NCBI RefSeq assembly: GCF_019175385.1 | Contig: NC_083340.1 | Location: 11,420,336 to 11,484,335 of the forward strand | Reading direction: 5' to 3' | Length of the DNA: 64,000 bases | Source of the DNA: Lycium barbarum | Lineage: Eukaryota > Streptophyta > Magnoliopsida > Solanales > Solanaceae | Shown: positions 13,100 to 22,759 of the stretch, piece after piece | How the letters are laid out: each line of letters starts with the position of its first letter | Numbering within the stretch: the first letter of the stretch is position 1 | Position numbers and translations under genes: made by a program | Notes under the pieces: generated by a model | The model's database searches: none | What the model was told of the DNA's origin: nothing | Seen by the model: only the letters and a program-made list of their open reading frames with translations

Positions 13100-13415
13100 A
13101 TAAGCGTTATGAAAGGATAGATTTAGTGAAAATTGACTCGAAGTCAGTGAAATACTGTGACGAGCTTTTGTGGAAATTGACTTGGGTCAACAACAATAAT
13201 GGAAATTAAGTAAACATAGTAGAAAGTTTGTTGTTGGCAGAAAAGCATTCAAAAAGTTTGGGTCAACAACAAACTTTTGAATGCTTTGGGCCAATTCGGA
13301 CAAAACAGGTTAAGTTATTTTCACATTTCAAAGACGGAAGTAATAGTGATCAATTTATCACTATATAGAGGGACTAGAAGTTCCTAGCTGGTTATACATA
13401 TCCAAGAAATAAGAT
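13100..13415 (+). promoter_or_regulatory. RLP promoter and 5' leader
   Basis: The CTATATAG box at 13371-13378 is 38-45 bases before the ATG, which implies a very short 5' leader if used. The preceding ~270 bases are conserved in two upstream copies (4156-4440 and 8301-8512) and include a self-complementary pair of AAAGCATTCAAAAGTTTG-like arms around GGGTCAACAACAAAC (about 13225-13285), which could form a stem-loop. The copies diverge from the gene at the base following GGGACTAGAA. Confidence 0.55.
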
Positions 13416-16400
13416 ATGGAGTACCAACAATTGCCAATACTTTTCTGCTTCTATTCACTTATTATCCTTTCGGTCCAGCAATCGCAGCTTACTGGCTTCT
13501 CATATGCTGGGCAACATGTATGTGCCCGCGATGAAGCTTTTTATTTGCTTCAATTTAAGAAAGGCCTCACAATTGATTCCCGCGATGAAGCAAAATATGA
13601 TAAGTGTCACAACGAGGCCCGAGCCAAGACTTTATCTTGGAATGTTACAGGAGATTGTTGCAAATGGGATGGTGTTACTTGCGATGGATTTACGGGTCAC
13701 GTGATAGGCCTCGATCTTTCTTGCAACTTTCTTATCGGAACTATTAATGCTAACAGCAGCCTCTCAAAACTTGGTCATCTGCAAAGACTCAACCTTGCCT
13801 ACAATGAGTTGCTTGGCTTTCCACTTGGAAATGGTATCAGTGAACTCACGAGTTTGACACATCTCAATCTTTCAGGTACTGGATCTTATGAAAGGGAGAT
13901 GATCCTACCAGGATTATTCAAGTTGTCTAAGTTGATTTCACTTGACCTCTCTTATTCTCACCTTCGAATTGGCCGAAAAGCATTCAAAAGTTTGCTTCAA
14001 AACTTAACCAACTTAGAGGTACTGTTGTTTACATACGTGGACGCACCATTTGAGTTCCCTAAGAATTTTTCTTCGTCTCTTAGGTATTTAGATCTTGAAC
14101 ACATCAGCTTGTTTGGTGACATAAGCGATTCTAATCTCTTTCATCTACCAAACTTGCAAGTGCTGAGATTGGGAGGGAATTCTTTACTAACAGGCACTTT
14201 GCCAAATTTTAATTGGAGTTTCAGTGGAAGTATTTTAGAGTTGGACTTTTCTTCCACTGGTATTCTTGGTAAGGTACCTGATTCAATTGGTAACCTCCAT
14301 TCTCTTTGGTTTCTTAACCTCGATTTTTGCCATCTCCTTGGCTCAATTCCAGAATCCATTGGCAACCTCGCTGCAATTAGAGAGTTGAGACTTTCACATA
14401 ACAACTTCACTGGTAATATTCCCTCAACTATCTCAAAATTAAAGAAGCTCAATTATTTAGATCTCTCTTCCAACCATTTTCGAGGCTCAATTCCAGAATC
14501 TATTAGGAATCTCACTGCAATCAGAGAGTTGAGACTTTCAAATAACAGCTTCACCGGAAATGTTCACTCAACTATCTCAAAATTAAACAAGCTTAATTAT
14601 TTAGATCTCTCTTCCAACCATTTTCGAGGCTCAATTCCAGAATTCATTGGCAACCTAACTGCAATTAGAGAGTTGAAACTCTCAAAGAACAACTTCACTG
14701 GTAATGTTCCCTCAACTATCTCAAAAATAAACAAGCTCATTTCTTTAGATCTCTCTTCCAACCATTTTCGAGGCTCAATTCTAGAATCCATTGGTAATTT
14801 CACTAGAATTATAAGTTTGGATCTTTCACATAACAGCTTCAGCGGAAATGTTCCCTCAACTATAGGAAAGCTGAACAAACTTAGCTCATTAAGCCTCTCT
14901 TCCAATAATTTTGAAGGCTCGATTCCAGACATCTTTGCCAACCTTTCAGAGCTACGCTCTTTAACTCTTGACACTAATAATTTTACTGGCTCATTCCCCT
15001 ATTCAATTGCTACCTTGACTCGCCTTGAAGTATTAGACTTGCACAACAATTTACTAACTGGTGCACTTCCCTCTAATATAAGCGGGCTTCGAGAGCTAGA
15101 AATGCTTGATTTGTCCTTCAATTACTTCACTGGCATGGCAGCCCCTTGGTTATTCGAGCTTCCATTGCTGATTTTACATGTTCAAGCCAATCAATTAACC
15201 AAATTGCCAAATGAGATCCAGAGCAATCGCTTAGGTCACCGTCACACTGATATTAATCTTTCGAACAACAAGCTGCACGGTGAAATCCCTGGTTGGATGT
15301 TATCTATGAACTTGATACTGCTGGATCTGTCTCATAACTTTCTCACAGGCTTTGAAAAACAAATATGGCGCTCAATGGATTTGTCCGTCCTTAATTTGGA
15401 GAACAATTCTCTTCAAGGGTCTTTGCTTCCGTCCATTTGTGACATGATTAAACTTCAATACCTCATTTTGGCTCATAACAATTTCAGTGGTTCAATCCCA
15501 GGATGTTTGGGTAACTCCAGTAGCCCCCTTTCTACTTTAGACTTGCGAATGAACAATTTTCATGGAGAGATACCAAGATTCTTACCAACAGGGTTACGAT
15601 ACCTTGGTTTATATGGCAATCAATTGGGGGGACAAGTTCCCCGATCCTTGGTTAACTGTACAATCTTGCAAGCTCTTGATTTGGGGAATAACAAGATAAA
15701 TGACACATTCCCCATCTGGCTGGAGAAACTTCCAAACCTACAAGCTATGATTCTAAAATCAAATCTCTTTCACGGTCCAATTGGTGATTTGGAGTCCAAG
15801 TTTCCATTTCCTGAGTTACGAATCTTTGACCTTTCCTTCAATGGGTTCACTGGAACTTTGCCATCTAATTTTTTCAAAAAATTTAGAGGTATGATGGATG
15901 TGGATGAAGAAAAAACAGGTAATGGCAATCACACAAATTACCTTTACCATGTTAGCTTGGTGATAAAAGGTAATGTGTTTGATATGAGAATCACATCAAT
16001 AATGACAAGTATTGATTTATCAAGCAATAGGTTTGAAGGAGATATTCCAAATTCCCTGGGAAGTCTGAACTCACTTGTGTTACTCAACCTATCTCACAAC
16101 AACTTCTGGGGTTATATTCCTGCAGAAATTGCAAAGTTGCATGAGCTCGAAGCATTAGACCTCTCATGGAACAGACTCATTGGAGAAATCCCTGGTCAAT
16201 TGTCGAGTCTGACATTTCTTGAGGTCTTAAACCTTTCATACAATCATCTTGTTGGGCGCATTCCGCTTGGGAAACAGTTCAATTCATTTCCAATTGATTC
16301 GTATAGTGGAAATCCTTATTTATGTGGATTCCCACTATCAAAGGAATGTGGAACAAATAATGAGTCAGATGAGTCACCACTTGAACAAGATGATGATGAT

Positions 16401-16598
16401 TCAAGTTTTGCTAGCGGGTTCACATGGCAAGCTGTCGTAATAGGGTATGGTTGTGGTATGCTTTTTGGATTGTTCATGGGAAGCCTCATGTTCATACTTG
16501 GAAAACCAAAATGGTTTGTGAACTTCGCTGAAGATATTGCTCAACAAATTGCTGCTAGGAAGCGAAGAAGGCAAAGGAAGAGACATCAAAGACGTTGA
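13416..16598 (+). CDS. Leucine-rich-repeat receptor-like protein (Cf/EIX type)
   Basis: Cell-surface immune-type receptor without a kinase domain. Seen in the 1060-aa product: a hydrophobic signal peptide (about 1-29); an LRR N-cap with C36 and the CCKWDGVTC motif (81-89); about 30 plant-type LRRs (LxxLxLxxNxxxGxIP) from about 91 to 960; a non-LRR island at about 820-865 containing LYHVSLVIKGN, followed by IDLSSNRFEGDIP; a C-cap with GNPYLCGFPL; an acidic stretch (about 985-1000); a transmembrane helix at 1004-1028 with glycines at 1010, 1014, 1018 and 1022; and a 32-residue basic tail. This is the order known for Cf-9/Hcr9-like RLPs, which work with the SOBIR1 adaptor kinase (family knowledge). 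Intact, single exon, normal length. Residues about 309-500 consist of a repeated 48-aa pair of LRRs. Ligand unknown. Confidence 0.93.
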   Translation: MEYQQLPILFCFYSLIILSVQQSQLTGFSYAGQHVCARDEAFYLLQFKKGLTIDSRDEAKYDKCHNEARAKTLSWNVTGDCCKWDGVTCDGFTGHVIGLDLSCNFLIGTINANSSLSKLGHLQRLNLAYNELLGFPLGNGISELTSLTHLNLSGTGSYEREMILPGLFKLSKLISLDLSYSHLRIGRKAFKSLLQNLTNLEVLLFTYVDAPFEFPKNFSSSLRYLDLEHISLFGDISDSNLFHLPNLQVLRLGGNSLLTGTLPNFNWSFSGSILELDFSSTGILGKVPDSIGNLHSLWFLNLDFCHLLGSIPESIGNLAAIRELRLSHNNFTGNIPSTISKLKKLNYLDLSSNHFRGSIPESIRNLTAIRELRLSNNSFTGNVHSTISKLNKLNYLDLSSNHFRGSIPEFIGNLTAIRELKLSKNNFTGNVPSTISKINKLISLDLSSNHFRGSILESIGNFTRIISLDLSHNSFSGNVPSTIGKLNKLSSLSLSSNNFEGSIPDIFANLSELRSLTLDTNNFTGSFPYSIATLTRLEVLDLHNNLLTGALPSNISGLRELEMLDLSFNYFTGMAAPWLFELPLLILHVQANQLTKLPNEIQSNRLGHRHTDINLSNNKLHGEIPGWMLSMNLILLDLSHNFLTGFEKQIWRSMDLSVLNLENNSLQGSLLPSICDMIKLQYLILAHNNFSGSIPGCLGNSSSPLSTLDLRMNNFHGEIPRFLPTGLRYLGLYGNQLGGQVPRSLVNCTILQALDLGNNKINDTFPIWLEKLPNLQAMILKSNLFHGPIGDLESKFPFPELRIFDLSFNGFTGTLPSNFFKKFRGMMDVDEEKTGNGNHTNYLYHVSLVIKGNVFDMRITSIMTSIDLSSNRFEGDIPNSLGSLNSLVLLNLSHNNFWGYIPAEIAKLHELEALDLSWNRLIGEIPGQLSSLTFLEVLNLSYNHLVGRIPLGKQFNSFPIDSYSGNPYLCGFPLSKECGTNNESDESPLEQDDDDSSFASGFTWQAVVIGYGCGMLFGLFMGSLMFILGKPKWFVNFAEDIAQQIAARKRRRQRKRHQRR
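14341..14916 (+). repeat. Four 144-bp in-frame repeats inside the RLP gene
   Basis: The word GGCTCAATTC recurs at 14341 (phase), 14485, 14629 and 14773, exactly 144 bases apart, with high similarity over each unit. Each unit encodes two 24-residue LRRs (GSIPESIGNLTAIRELRLS ... NNFTGNVPSTISKLNKL). The first three are closest; the fourth has diverged. Recent expansion by unequal crossing over or replication slippage. Confidence 0.9.
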
Positions 16599-16631
16599 GA
16601 CACGGTTTAAGAATGAAGTAACAGCATATCA

Positions 16632-16918
16632 GGTATAGATTAAAACTTTTGGCTTTGAATCAGGAACAACAGTACTTCTGTAGCTGTTTTTTCTTTCTAA
16701 TAATTTAAGAACTGTCCACACATTTATCCTTTTTTTCTTTAAAATGGTGGCTGCTTGGTTTATTAGATTACTGTGTGTCAATTTTTAATTTTTTTCTTTT
16801 TCCCTAAGGACCCAAGTATTCAAAAACTCAGGAAAGTCATTAATAGTCTAAAAGGACATAAGCCATTTACATTTCTAATATCCTATCTAATCTCTATTCT
16901 CATTCTTGTCTCTACAGA
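16632..16918 (+). other. Probable 3'UTR intron of the RLP gene
   Basis: Donor CAG|GTATAG at 16631/16632 and acceptor CTACAG at 16913-16918 preceded by a T/C-rich tract. Splicing would join the sequence just after the stop codon to ATGTTGTTGAGGTTGCTGG. Introns in the 3' untranslated region are known in several RLP genes. Needs transcript evidence. Confidence 0.45.
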
Positions 16919-17141
16919 TGTTGTTGAGGTTGCTGGAGAGTTGAACAGGTTTACATACTATTTTCATTATTTACAAGTTAGTATTAATATTGAGGATTCA
17001 TATAGCCGACCCCAACTAGCTTAGGATTGAGGCGTAATTGTTATTGTATTAATATGTTGGTGTTGATGTTCTGGCAAATGGCAATGTATGCATCTGTTTC
17101 TTCACTTTATATGCCCGTGGTGATTTCTATAATTGTATGAC

Positions 17142-17147
17142 AATAAA
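17142..17147 (+). terminator. AATAAA polyadenylation signal
   Basis: AATAAA within a T/A-rich region about 545 bases after the RLP stop, the best candidate for the transcript's 3' end. Confidence 0.45.
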
Positions 17148-17199
17148 GAAATAAGCTTTCGACATTGCTTCGTTTAAGGGATAGAGACTTCAATTCACA

Positions 17200-18480
17200 T
17201 TCCCTTTAAGAGTTAATTACACAAATGGTCATCTTACTTCTATCATCCTTGCAGTAAAATCTACTAAATTTTGTCACAATAAAATCACTTAACTATTGCT
17301 CCAGTAGTTTTCCTATTTGGCAAGCCATAGCATTAAAAATACCAAGTCGTGTTGCCACGTCAGCATTAATGACAAATTTTTACCTAAACAAAAGGCCCAT
17401 TTTTTGTCATACTACTAGACTTGAATCTGAAGTTTCTAATCAATATCATCAAATGGCTGTTTTGTCGACCTTAATAAACAATTCTGAAAGAAAATAATTT
17501 TGTAATTCAAACAAAACATATCCAAAGTTAGACAATACAATTGAAGAATATATCCAAAGACATTGTCCAAATTAATGCAACAAAACGAGAAATTTCTAAC
17601 TGTAATTCCTAAATCTATGAGAAAAATATACTCCAAAATCCTTTCAAAATAACAAACTACTGAACTTTACCTGGCTAAGAATATAGAAGAACACTAATGC
17701 AATCTCCACTTTGAATTTTAAAGTCGCAAAGCTCAATTTTTTGCTTCGTTCCTCACTGCTTATATGTTGTAGCTGTAGAAACAGGTAATAATACTATGTA
17801 AATTGCGGGTAATGGTAATAACAACTAATAATGGAGAAAAGTAGATTTTTTTTTCGGTCCAAGATCAAAAGTAGATGATAAGTATCATCAAGTGCTGAAA
17901 TTAATTATATAAATATATACTCCTGTTAAATGGTGTTGGATAAGCAAATTTTTTGTTAACATAATTGAAATATTCTTAATATTATTCACAAAAGATATAA
18001 AGTAAAAAAATATTTTTACATAAAAATCGAATGACGAAATTAAAAACAGAGAGACAATTAGATATTATGTTCTAAGAGGAATATCTCGGATATTACAAAA
18101 GATATTAGAAATAAAATAGTAAATTTGAGATCGATCAACTTATGGCTTTTAGTTGATTTTGACTTTATAAGCACTTTTGGTGTTTATTGAACGCTTAGAT
18201 AAATCAAAAAGTACTTTCTAAGCTAATTTGATCAGCTTACAAGTTTTGTCGAACACCCTTACTATGACGTAAACTAAAATTGAACTACCAATTAGTTACT
18301 GACAGTATAAATTATTTTTACACTATTAAATTACTTTAAAATCCAACTTAAAGATGATAGTGTAAAATAACCCTGAATATGAAAAAGAACAAGTAATTAT
18401 TACAACGAGTTATATGAAAGAATTATTATAACGAGTTATATCAAAGAATTATTACTGTACTAATATTTTCTGCCATTTAA
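17200..18480. other. Intergenic DNA, no gene
   Basis: AT-rich. The stretch from about 17214 (TACACAAATGGTCATC) to 17400 resembles the ends of palindromic elements seen at 49690-50375 but without a clear partner. Nothing coding recognised. Confidence 0.45.
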
Positions 18481-18489
18481 TTGCACAAT

Positions 18490-18659
18490 TTCCCCTTCAA
18501 GTGGGTTGGTCTTTAATTTTTGCCGTTCAAATGTGCTGGTATTTAATTTTTGTCCTTCAAAATCAAATTTATGACGGGCATAAGTTCTTTAAAAGTGTTG
18601 TGCAAAAATAGGAATAACTTGTGTGATATTATGACGAAAATCTGAAATTTATGTCTTGC

Positions 18660-18695
<36 letters not shown>

Positions 18696-18765
18696 ATTGA
18701 GAGACAAAATTAAAGACAGCACAAATAGGGCCAAAAGTGCAAATGACCCATTTTCTACCAAAATA
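18490..18765. mobile_element. MITE-like repeat with long poly(T) tract
   Basis: Starts with TTCAAGTGGGTTGGTCTTTAATTTTTG-like sequence split over two subrepeats, as in the MITE at 20035-20358, and contains the same CTTGCGATTTTTT junction. A run of about 33 T (18661-18693) lies in the middle. The right end (AGACAAAATTAAAGACAGC) is a weak inverted match of the left. The open frames across the poly(T) (poly-lysine on the minus strand) are artefacts. Confidence 0.45.
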
Positions 18766-18825
18766 CCATGATAGCCAGTTGGAATTGCTTTCTATAATTG
18801 GTAAGCCCATTAGGCGAATGATAAC

Positions 18826-19990
18826 GTCCAAATTCACTCCTCAAAGAGAAAGTGTACACGGTCATATGCAATATAATTTATCAAACTAAGAGTCGGGGTC
18901 GAACCCACAGAGAACAATATCCTAGGCGATTTAAGCAAGTAAGGAATTATCACTTTTTATGCTAAGCCAAACACTTGATAATATTTTGATTTTTGATTTA
19001 AAAACTAACAAAGATAAAACTAATTAGAAAGCGGGTAAAATGATCAATGACCACAAGTATGGATACAAAGAAAATTATGCTCAAGTAACGATCCAATGTA
19101 TTTCACGATTTTACAACTAAGAGCGGGTTTATGTTAATAGATAATGATTTCTAAAATCTCATTGAAAATCTTCCAACCAAATCAATGAATTTTACTCTAA
19201 GTTTTTCCAAGCCTTAGAGTGTGATATTAGGCACAATCAATCTAACCTCAAGTAACTATCATATTCCTAGCTCAAATTATTAGATGGGTTTAATGACCCA
19301 AATTCTTGTTAATTAATCTTTCCCAACTAGATTTCCTCTTCCGAGCTCAATCAAAGTAAATGGGCGAATCTTAGGGTTACCTAATCTCTTAAGAAACATT
19401 AAAGAACAAGATTAATTAAAGAAACAAAAACCCACTTTATTAGAAATAAAAATCATTCAATACATAAGCATAACAAGAGTTTCAATCCGAACTTTAACAA
19501 TGTATACATCCATAAACAAGGTTTAAGTATGGAAATGAAATACTACACACTTAAATATTTATTACAAAGCAAGAAATTAGAGAAATGAAGTAAAGGTTCA
19601 AGAAAGTGTTCAACCAAATCTTCAAATCTTCAACTTCAAGGTGTGGTGTAAATCCTAGCCTCTAAAACATGTGTTTATGCCAAAGATGAAAAATAATGTC
19701 TTCAAGCTTGCTTTTGTAGTCCCAAAATTTTCCCACTCAAAACAGTTTTGCAAAACAGTCCCTGATTTTCGTTTTTTGCAAATCTGTCCTATTTTTGCAA
19801 AACTGTTCAGTTTTGACAGTTTTGGCCTCTTTTTTACTTTATTTTCACTTGGTTTATTCCGATCGCTTCTAAATCACATAAAACCTGTAAAACAGATGTA
19901 AATGATATTAAATGCACTATTTTCTTAATCAAACATAACAAAAATATAAGATTAAAGAAGAGATAAGTTGGTAAAATACCAACTTATCAG
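18826..19990. repeat. Dispersed repeat, family uncertain
   Basis: A block with sharp-looking ends: ATAACGTCCAAATTCACTCC at the left, a motif GTCGGGGTCGAACCCACAG (about 18892-18910), and near the right end the hairpin ATAAGTTGGTAAAATACCAACTTAT (about 19963-19987). These look like a repeat family rather than unique sequence, but there is no coding region and I could not define target duplications. A decayed Helitron or LTR fragment are both possible. Confidence 0.3.
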
Positions 19991-20034
19991 CGAATGCACG
20001 ACGGCCCAAACCCAGGCCCTACTGCTAGAAACAT

Positions 20035-20358
20035 CTTCTTTTTTTTTTTGTGCAGATTGTCCTTCATTTGGGGTGGTCTTTAATTTTTTCCTTCAAATTG
20101 GTGGTCTTTAAGTTTTGTCCTTCGCCTAATACCCCGAGGATGTGGGTTCGAACCCCAACTCAGTTAAAAAAAAATCGCAAGACAGAATTTCGCATGGCAG
20201 AATTTTGCAAATCTGTAACGCATAATTTGGGCCTTAAGGCAGAAATTTGTAAATTCTGCCTAGCGAAATTCTGTCTGAAGGACAAAAGTTAAATACCACC
20301 ATTTTGAGGGCAAAAAATTAAAGACCACCCCCAGCGAAGGACAATCCTGCAAATTGCC
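20035..20358. mobile_element. MITE with 10-bp target duplication
   Basis: CTAGAAACAT occurs immediately before (20025-20034) and after (20359-20368). Long inverted ends: GATTGTCCTTC ... GGTGGTCTTTAATTTTTT at left and the same inverted at right, continuing inward through CAGAATTTCGC / GCGAAATTCTG, so most of the element folds back on itself. The length of the duplication (9-10 bp) suggests a Mutator-type transposase. The centre contains GTGGGTTCGAACCCC, which looks like a tRNA B box. Confidence 0.75.
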
Positions 20359-20432
20359 CTAGAAACATTAGAACCTCATGAAACCAACACACACGAGAAA
20401 TTCATGGTCTACTATGGACTGAATTTATAATA

Positions 20433-21704
20433 GGGAAATTTACATGGCATAATTAACTACTAGTTACATATTTATATTTAGTAGCTATAGTACAAATTAA
20501 TTACATCCTATAGCTAAAAGTAATATGCTAAATACAATTAATAGCTACATATATATTTAAAGTAGAATACTTTATTTTTACTCTACTCCCTCCATTCCCG
20601 CCTCCTTCTACTCCCTCCGTCATCCGCGCCCCACTGTCGTTAACCACCATCACTGCCAGCCTCGCTGGAGACGCCACAACAACAACAACAACAAATTTGA
20701 AACCAGATAGTTGTTTGCCGCCGTTGGTTTGAATATAATTTTTTTGTGGTTTCAAATGCAGATCTGGTTTCAATGCACATAATTGTAGCTCTCCTCCGCC
20801 GCCGTTGGTTTGAATGCAATTCTTTGTGGTTTCAAATGAAGATCTGGTTTCAAAAGTGCACATAATTGTAGCTTTTCGTCGCCGCCGCTGGTTTGAATGG
20901 AATTCTTTTGTGGTTTCAGATGCAGATCTGATTTCAATTTTTTTGTAGCTATTTTTTGTGTTTTCATTTGGAAAGGAGAAGTTCACTTCCCTATTTTTTG
21001 TGTTTTCATTTGCAAAGGAGAAAGTTAGGTGTGTGGATTTTGCAAATTCATGCTACGGAAATGTTTTGCTGTAATGTTAGATTGTATACAACTAGATTTG
21101 CACTTCTCCGCCACCGTTGGCGCAATGAACTGACAAGTGCAGAGGAAAAATCGTTCAGATCTGAGCTTCTTCCGGTCACATTCCAATGACAAGTGTGGCT
21201 CATTTTGTTATATTTTAGATTGTATTCAATTTGTTATTTTTTTGTATTCAGTTTTTGAGTGTATTTTTTAGTGTATCTATTTTTTGTATTCAGTTTTTTA
21301 GTATATTAGTTAATTTTTTAATGTATCTATTTTTTTGTATTCAGTATTTTAGTGTATATATTACAGCTGAATCTATTTTTTGGTATTTATGTTATTCGAA
21401 TACAATCGAGTTTAAAATACAATAAGCTGAATACAATTTTTTTTGCATTTATGTTGTTTGAATACAACCGATTTTTAAATACAATTGAAAACAATGTAAA
21501 AGTAGCTACAAATGAATATAATTGAGTTGAATACATTTGATGTGAATACAACTAAGTTGAATACATCTGATTTGAATACAGCGAAAAGAATTTTTGAATT
21601 CATTTTTACTCGCTGTATTCATGAATACAGCGAGACCGTTTTGTGAATACAGCGAGCCATTTTATGAATACAGCGAAAAAAAGTAACTATGCCATGTAAA
21701 TATT
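20433..21704. mobile_element. Non-autonomous Mutator-like element
   Basis: Ends ATTTACATGGCATAATTA (20438-20455) and, inverted, ATTTACATGGCATAGTTACT (21682-21701). The left end resembles the terminus of the Ulp1-bearing element at 51239 (AAATTTAATGGACATAACTAC). The interior has three ~82-bp tandem repeats (about 20700-20950, CCGCCGTTGGTTTGAAT ... AGATCTGGTTTC) and, from 21230 to 21675, many TGTATTCA / GAATACAGCGA words. The minus-strand 152-codon frame is built from the tandem repeats and is not considered a gene. Target duplication not identified. Confidence 0.65.
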
Positions 21705-21879
21705 GAATCTTTAGCCATGGGTAAATTTTAAACCTCCAAAATGTAGTCATTTATGTAAAATCCTCTTTAAAGTATATGCGATAACAATTTCTTCATATAT
21801 TGTGAAAATATTTTTTTATCATTTAATCACAATTAAATAATATTTATTCTCACTTTAATTTGTAATTTTGAATATCAAT

Positions 21880-21992
21880 TTTTTTTAACCCCTTCCTCGG
21901 GAGCTCTGTTTTTGCTCCCTTGGTGACTCGAACCCCAACCTTCGGGTTGGAGGTGGAGGGTGCTTACCATTTGAGCAACCCTTTCTTATCTA
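21880..21992 (-). mobile_element. tRNA-derived SINE (short)
   Basis: On the minus strand: GGTTGCTCAAATGGTAAGCACC (A-box region at about 21959-21975) followed 25-30 bases later by GGGTTCGAGTC (B box, 21925-21935), then a short body ending in GGGGTTAAAAAAAATTG at about 21880. The pair of internal RNA polymerase III promoter boxes and an A-rich 3' end define a tRNA-derived SINE; it is not a tRNA gene because the cloverleaf arms do not pair. Confidence 0.65.
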
Positions 21993-22084
21993 AATTATTT
22001 AATTGGACGTAACCACCATAATCGTGTAAGTATTTTCCAAGATGATCAGGTCGAGCCATATTCTAATATGATCTATTAAAGTAA

Positions 22085-22750
22085 GGGCAAAGGTGAAAAT
22101 ATACCCTTCAACTTTGTGATTTAGAGCAGATATACCCCTCGTTACAAAAGTGGTGTATATATACCTCTGCCGTTACAAAATGGTGCAAATACACCCCTGC
22201 CGTTACAAAATGGTGCAAATATACCATTTTGGCTGACGGAATTTAAAAGAAAAAATTCATTTAGGTTGTTTTTTAATTAAACAAAATGTCATATGACTTT
22301 AAAAAAAAGTCTAACTATTTTTTTTTAGTAGACATATTTTTCTAAAGCCACATGGTAATTTTTTTTCTGGTGCGTCGGGTCTAGTTCGTTTAAAAAAATA
22401 TCTCCGTGACTTTAAAAAAATAAGTCTACCCATTTATTTAAACAAACCAGACCCGACCCACCAGAAAAAAATTACTATGTGGCTTTAGAAAAGTATGTCT
22501 ACTAAAAAAATGGGTAGACTTTTTTTTTTTAAAGTCACATGTATATTTTTTTAAATTAAAAAATAACCTATATAATTTATTTATTTTAAAAAAACCCGTC
22601 AGTGAAAAGGGTATATTTGCACCATTTTGTAATGACAGGGGTATATTTGCATCATTTTATAACGACAAGGGTATATATACATCACTTTTGTAATGAGGGG
22701 TATATCTGCTCTAAATCGCAAAGTTGAGGGATATATTTGCACCTTTATCC
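22085..22750. mobile_element. Palindromic Mutator-like element, perfect 9-bp target duplication
   Basis: TTAAAGTAA occurs at 22076-22084 and 22751-22759. The 666-bp element starts GGGCAAAGGTG and ends CACCTTTATCC (inverted GGATAAAGGTG). Each arm has the unit GTTACAAAATGGTGCAAATATACC repeated two to three times, and inner sequences (AAAGCCACATGGTAATTTTT ... GTCTAC) are again inverted copies, so almost the whole element can form one long hairpin. No coding capacity. A fragment of a similar end lies at 33205-33360. Confidence 0.85.
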
Positions 22751-22759
22751 TTAAAGTAA

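Larger units (their letters stand above)
8978..13380 (+). repeat. Tandem unit 3: RLP upstream region, with MULE insertion
   Basis: Third copy: leader with ATG at 9037, Stowaway-like MITE (about 9305-9709), a MITE with variant ends at 10006-10433, and the GAGCCCGTTTGGATT MITE (10962-13099) split by a Mutator-like element at 10976-12716. It ends in the functional position, directly upstream of the RLP start codon. Without the insertion it is about 2.65 kb, close to the matching parts of units 1 and 2. Confidence 0.85.

Noticed and set aside
14141..14974. Minus-strand open frames of 103 and 125 codons inside the RLP gene
   Set aside because: Mirror frames of the LRR-coding repeats on the other strand; no independent signals.
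18543..18837. Minus-strand frames with poly-Lys
   Set aside because: Produced by the 33-base T tract in a MITE-like repeat.
20528..20986. 152-codon minus-strand frame
   Set aside because: Made of three tandem 82-bp repeats in a non-autonomous MULE; low-complexity product.
21880..21992. tRNA gene
   Set aside because: Has A and B boxes, but acceptor and anticodon arms do not pair and an A-rich tail follows; SINE is the better call.
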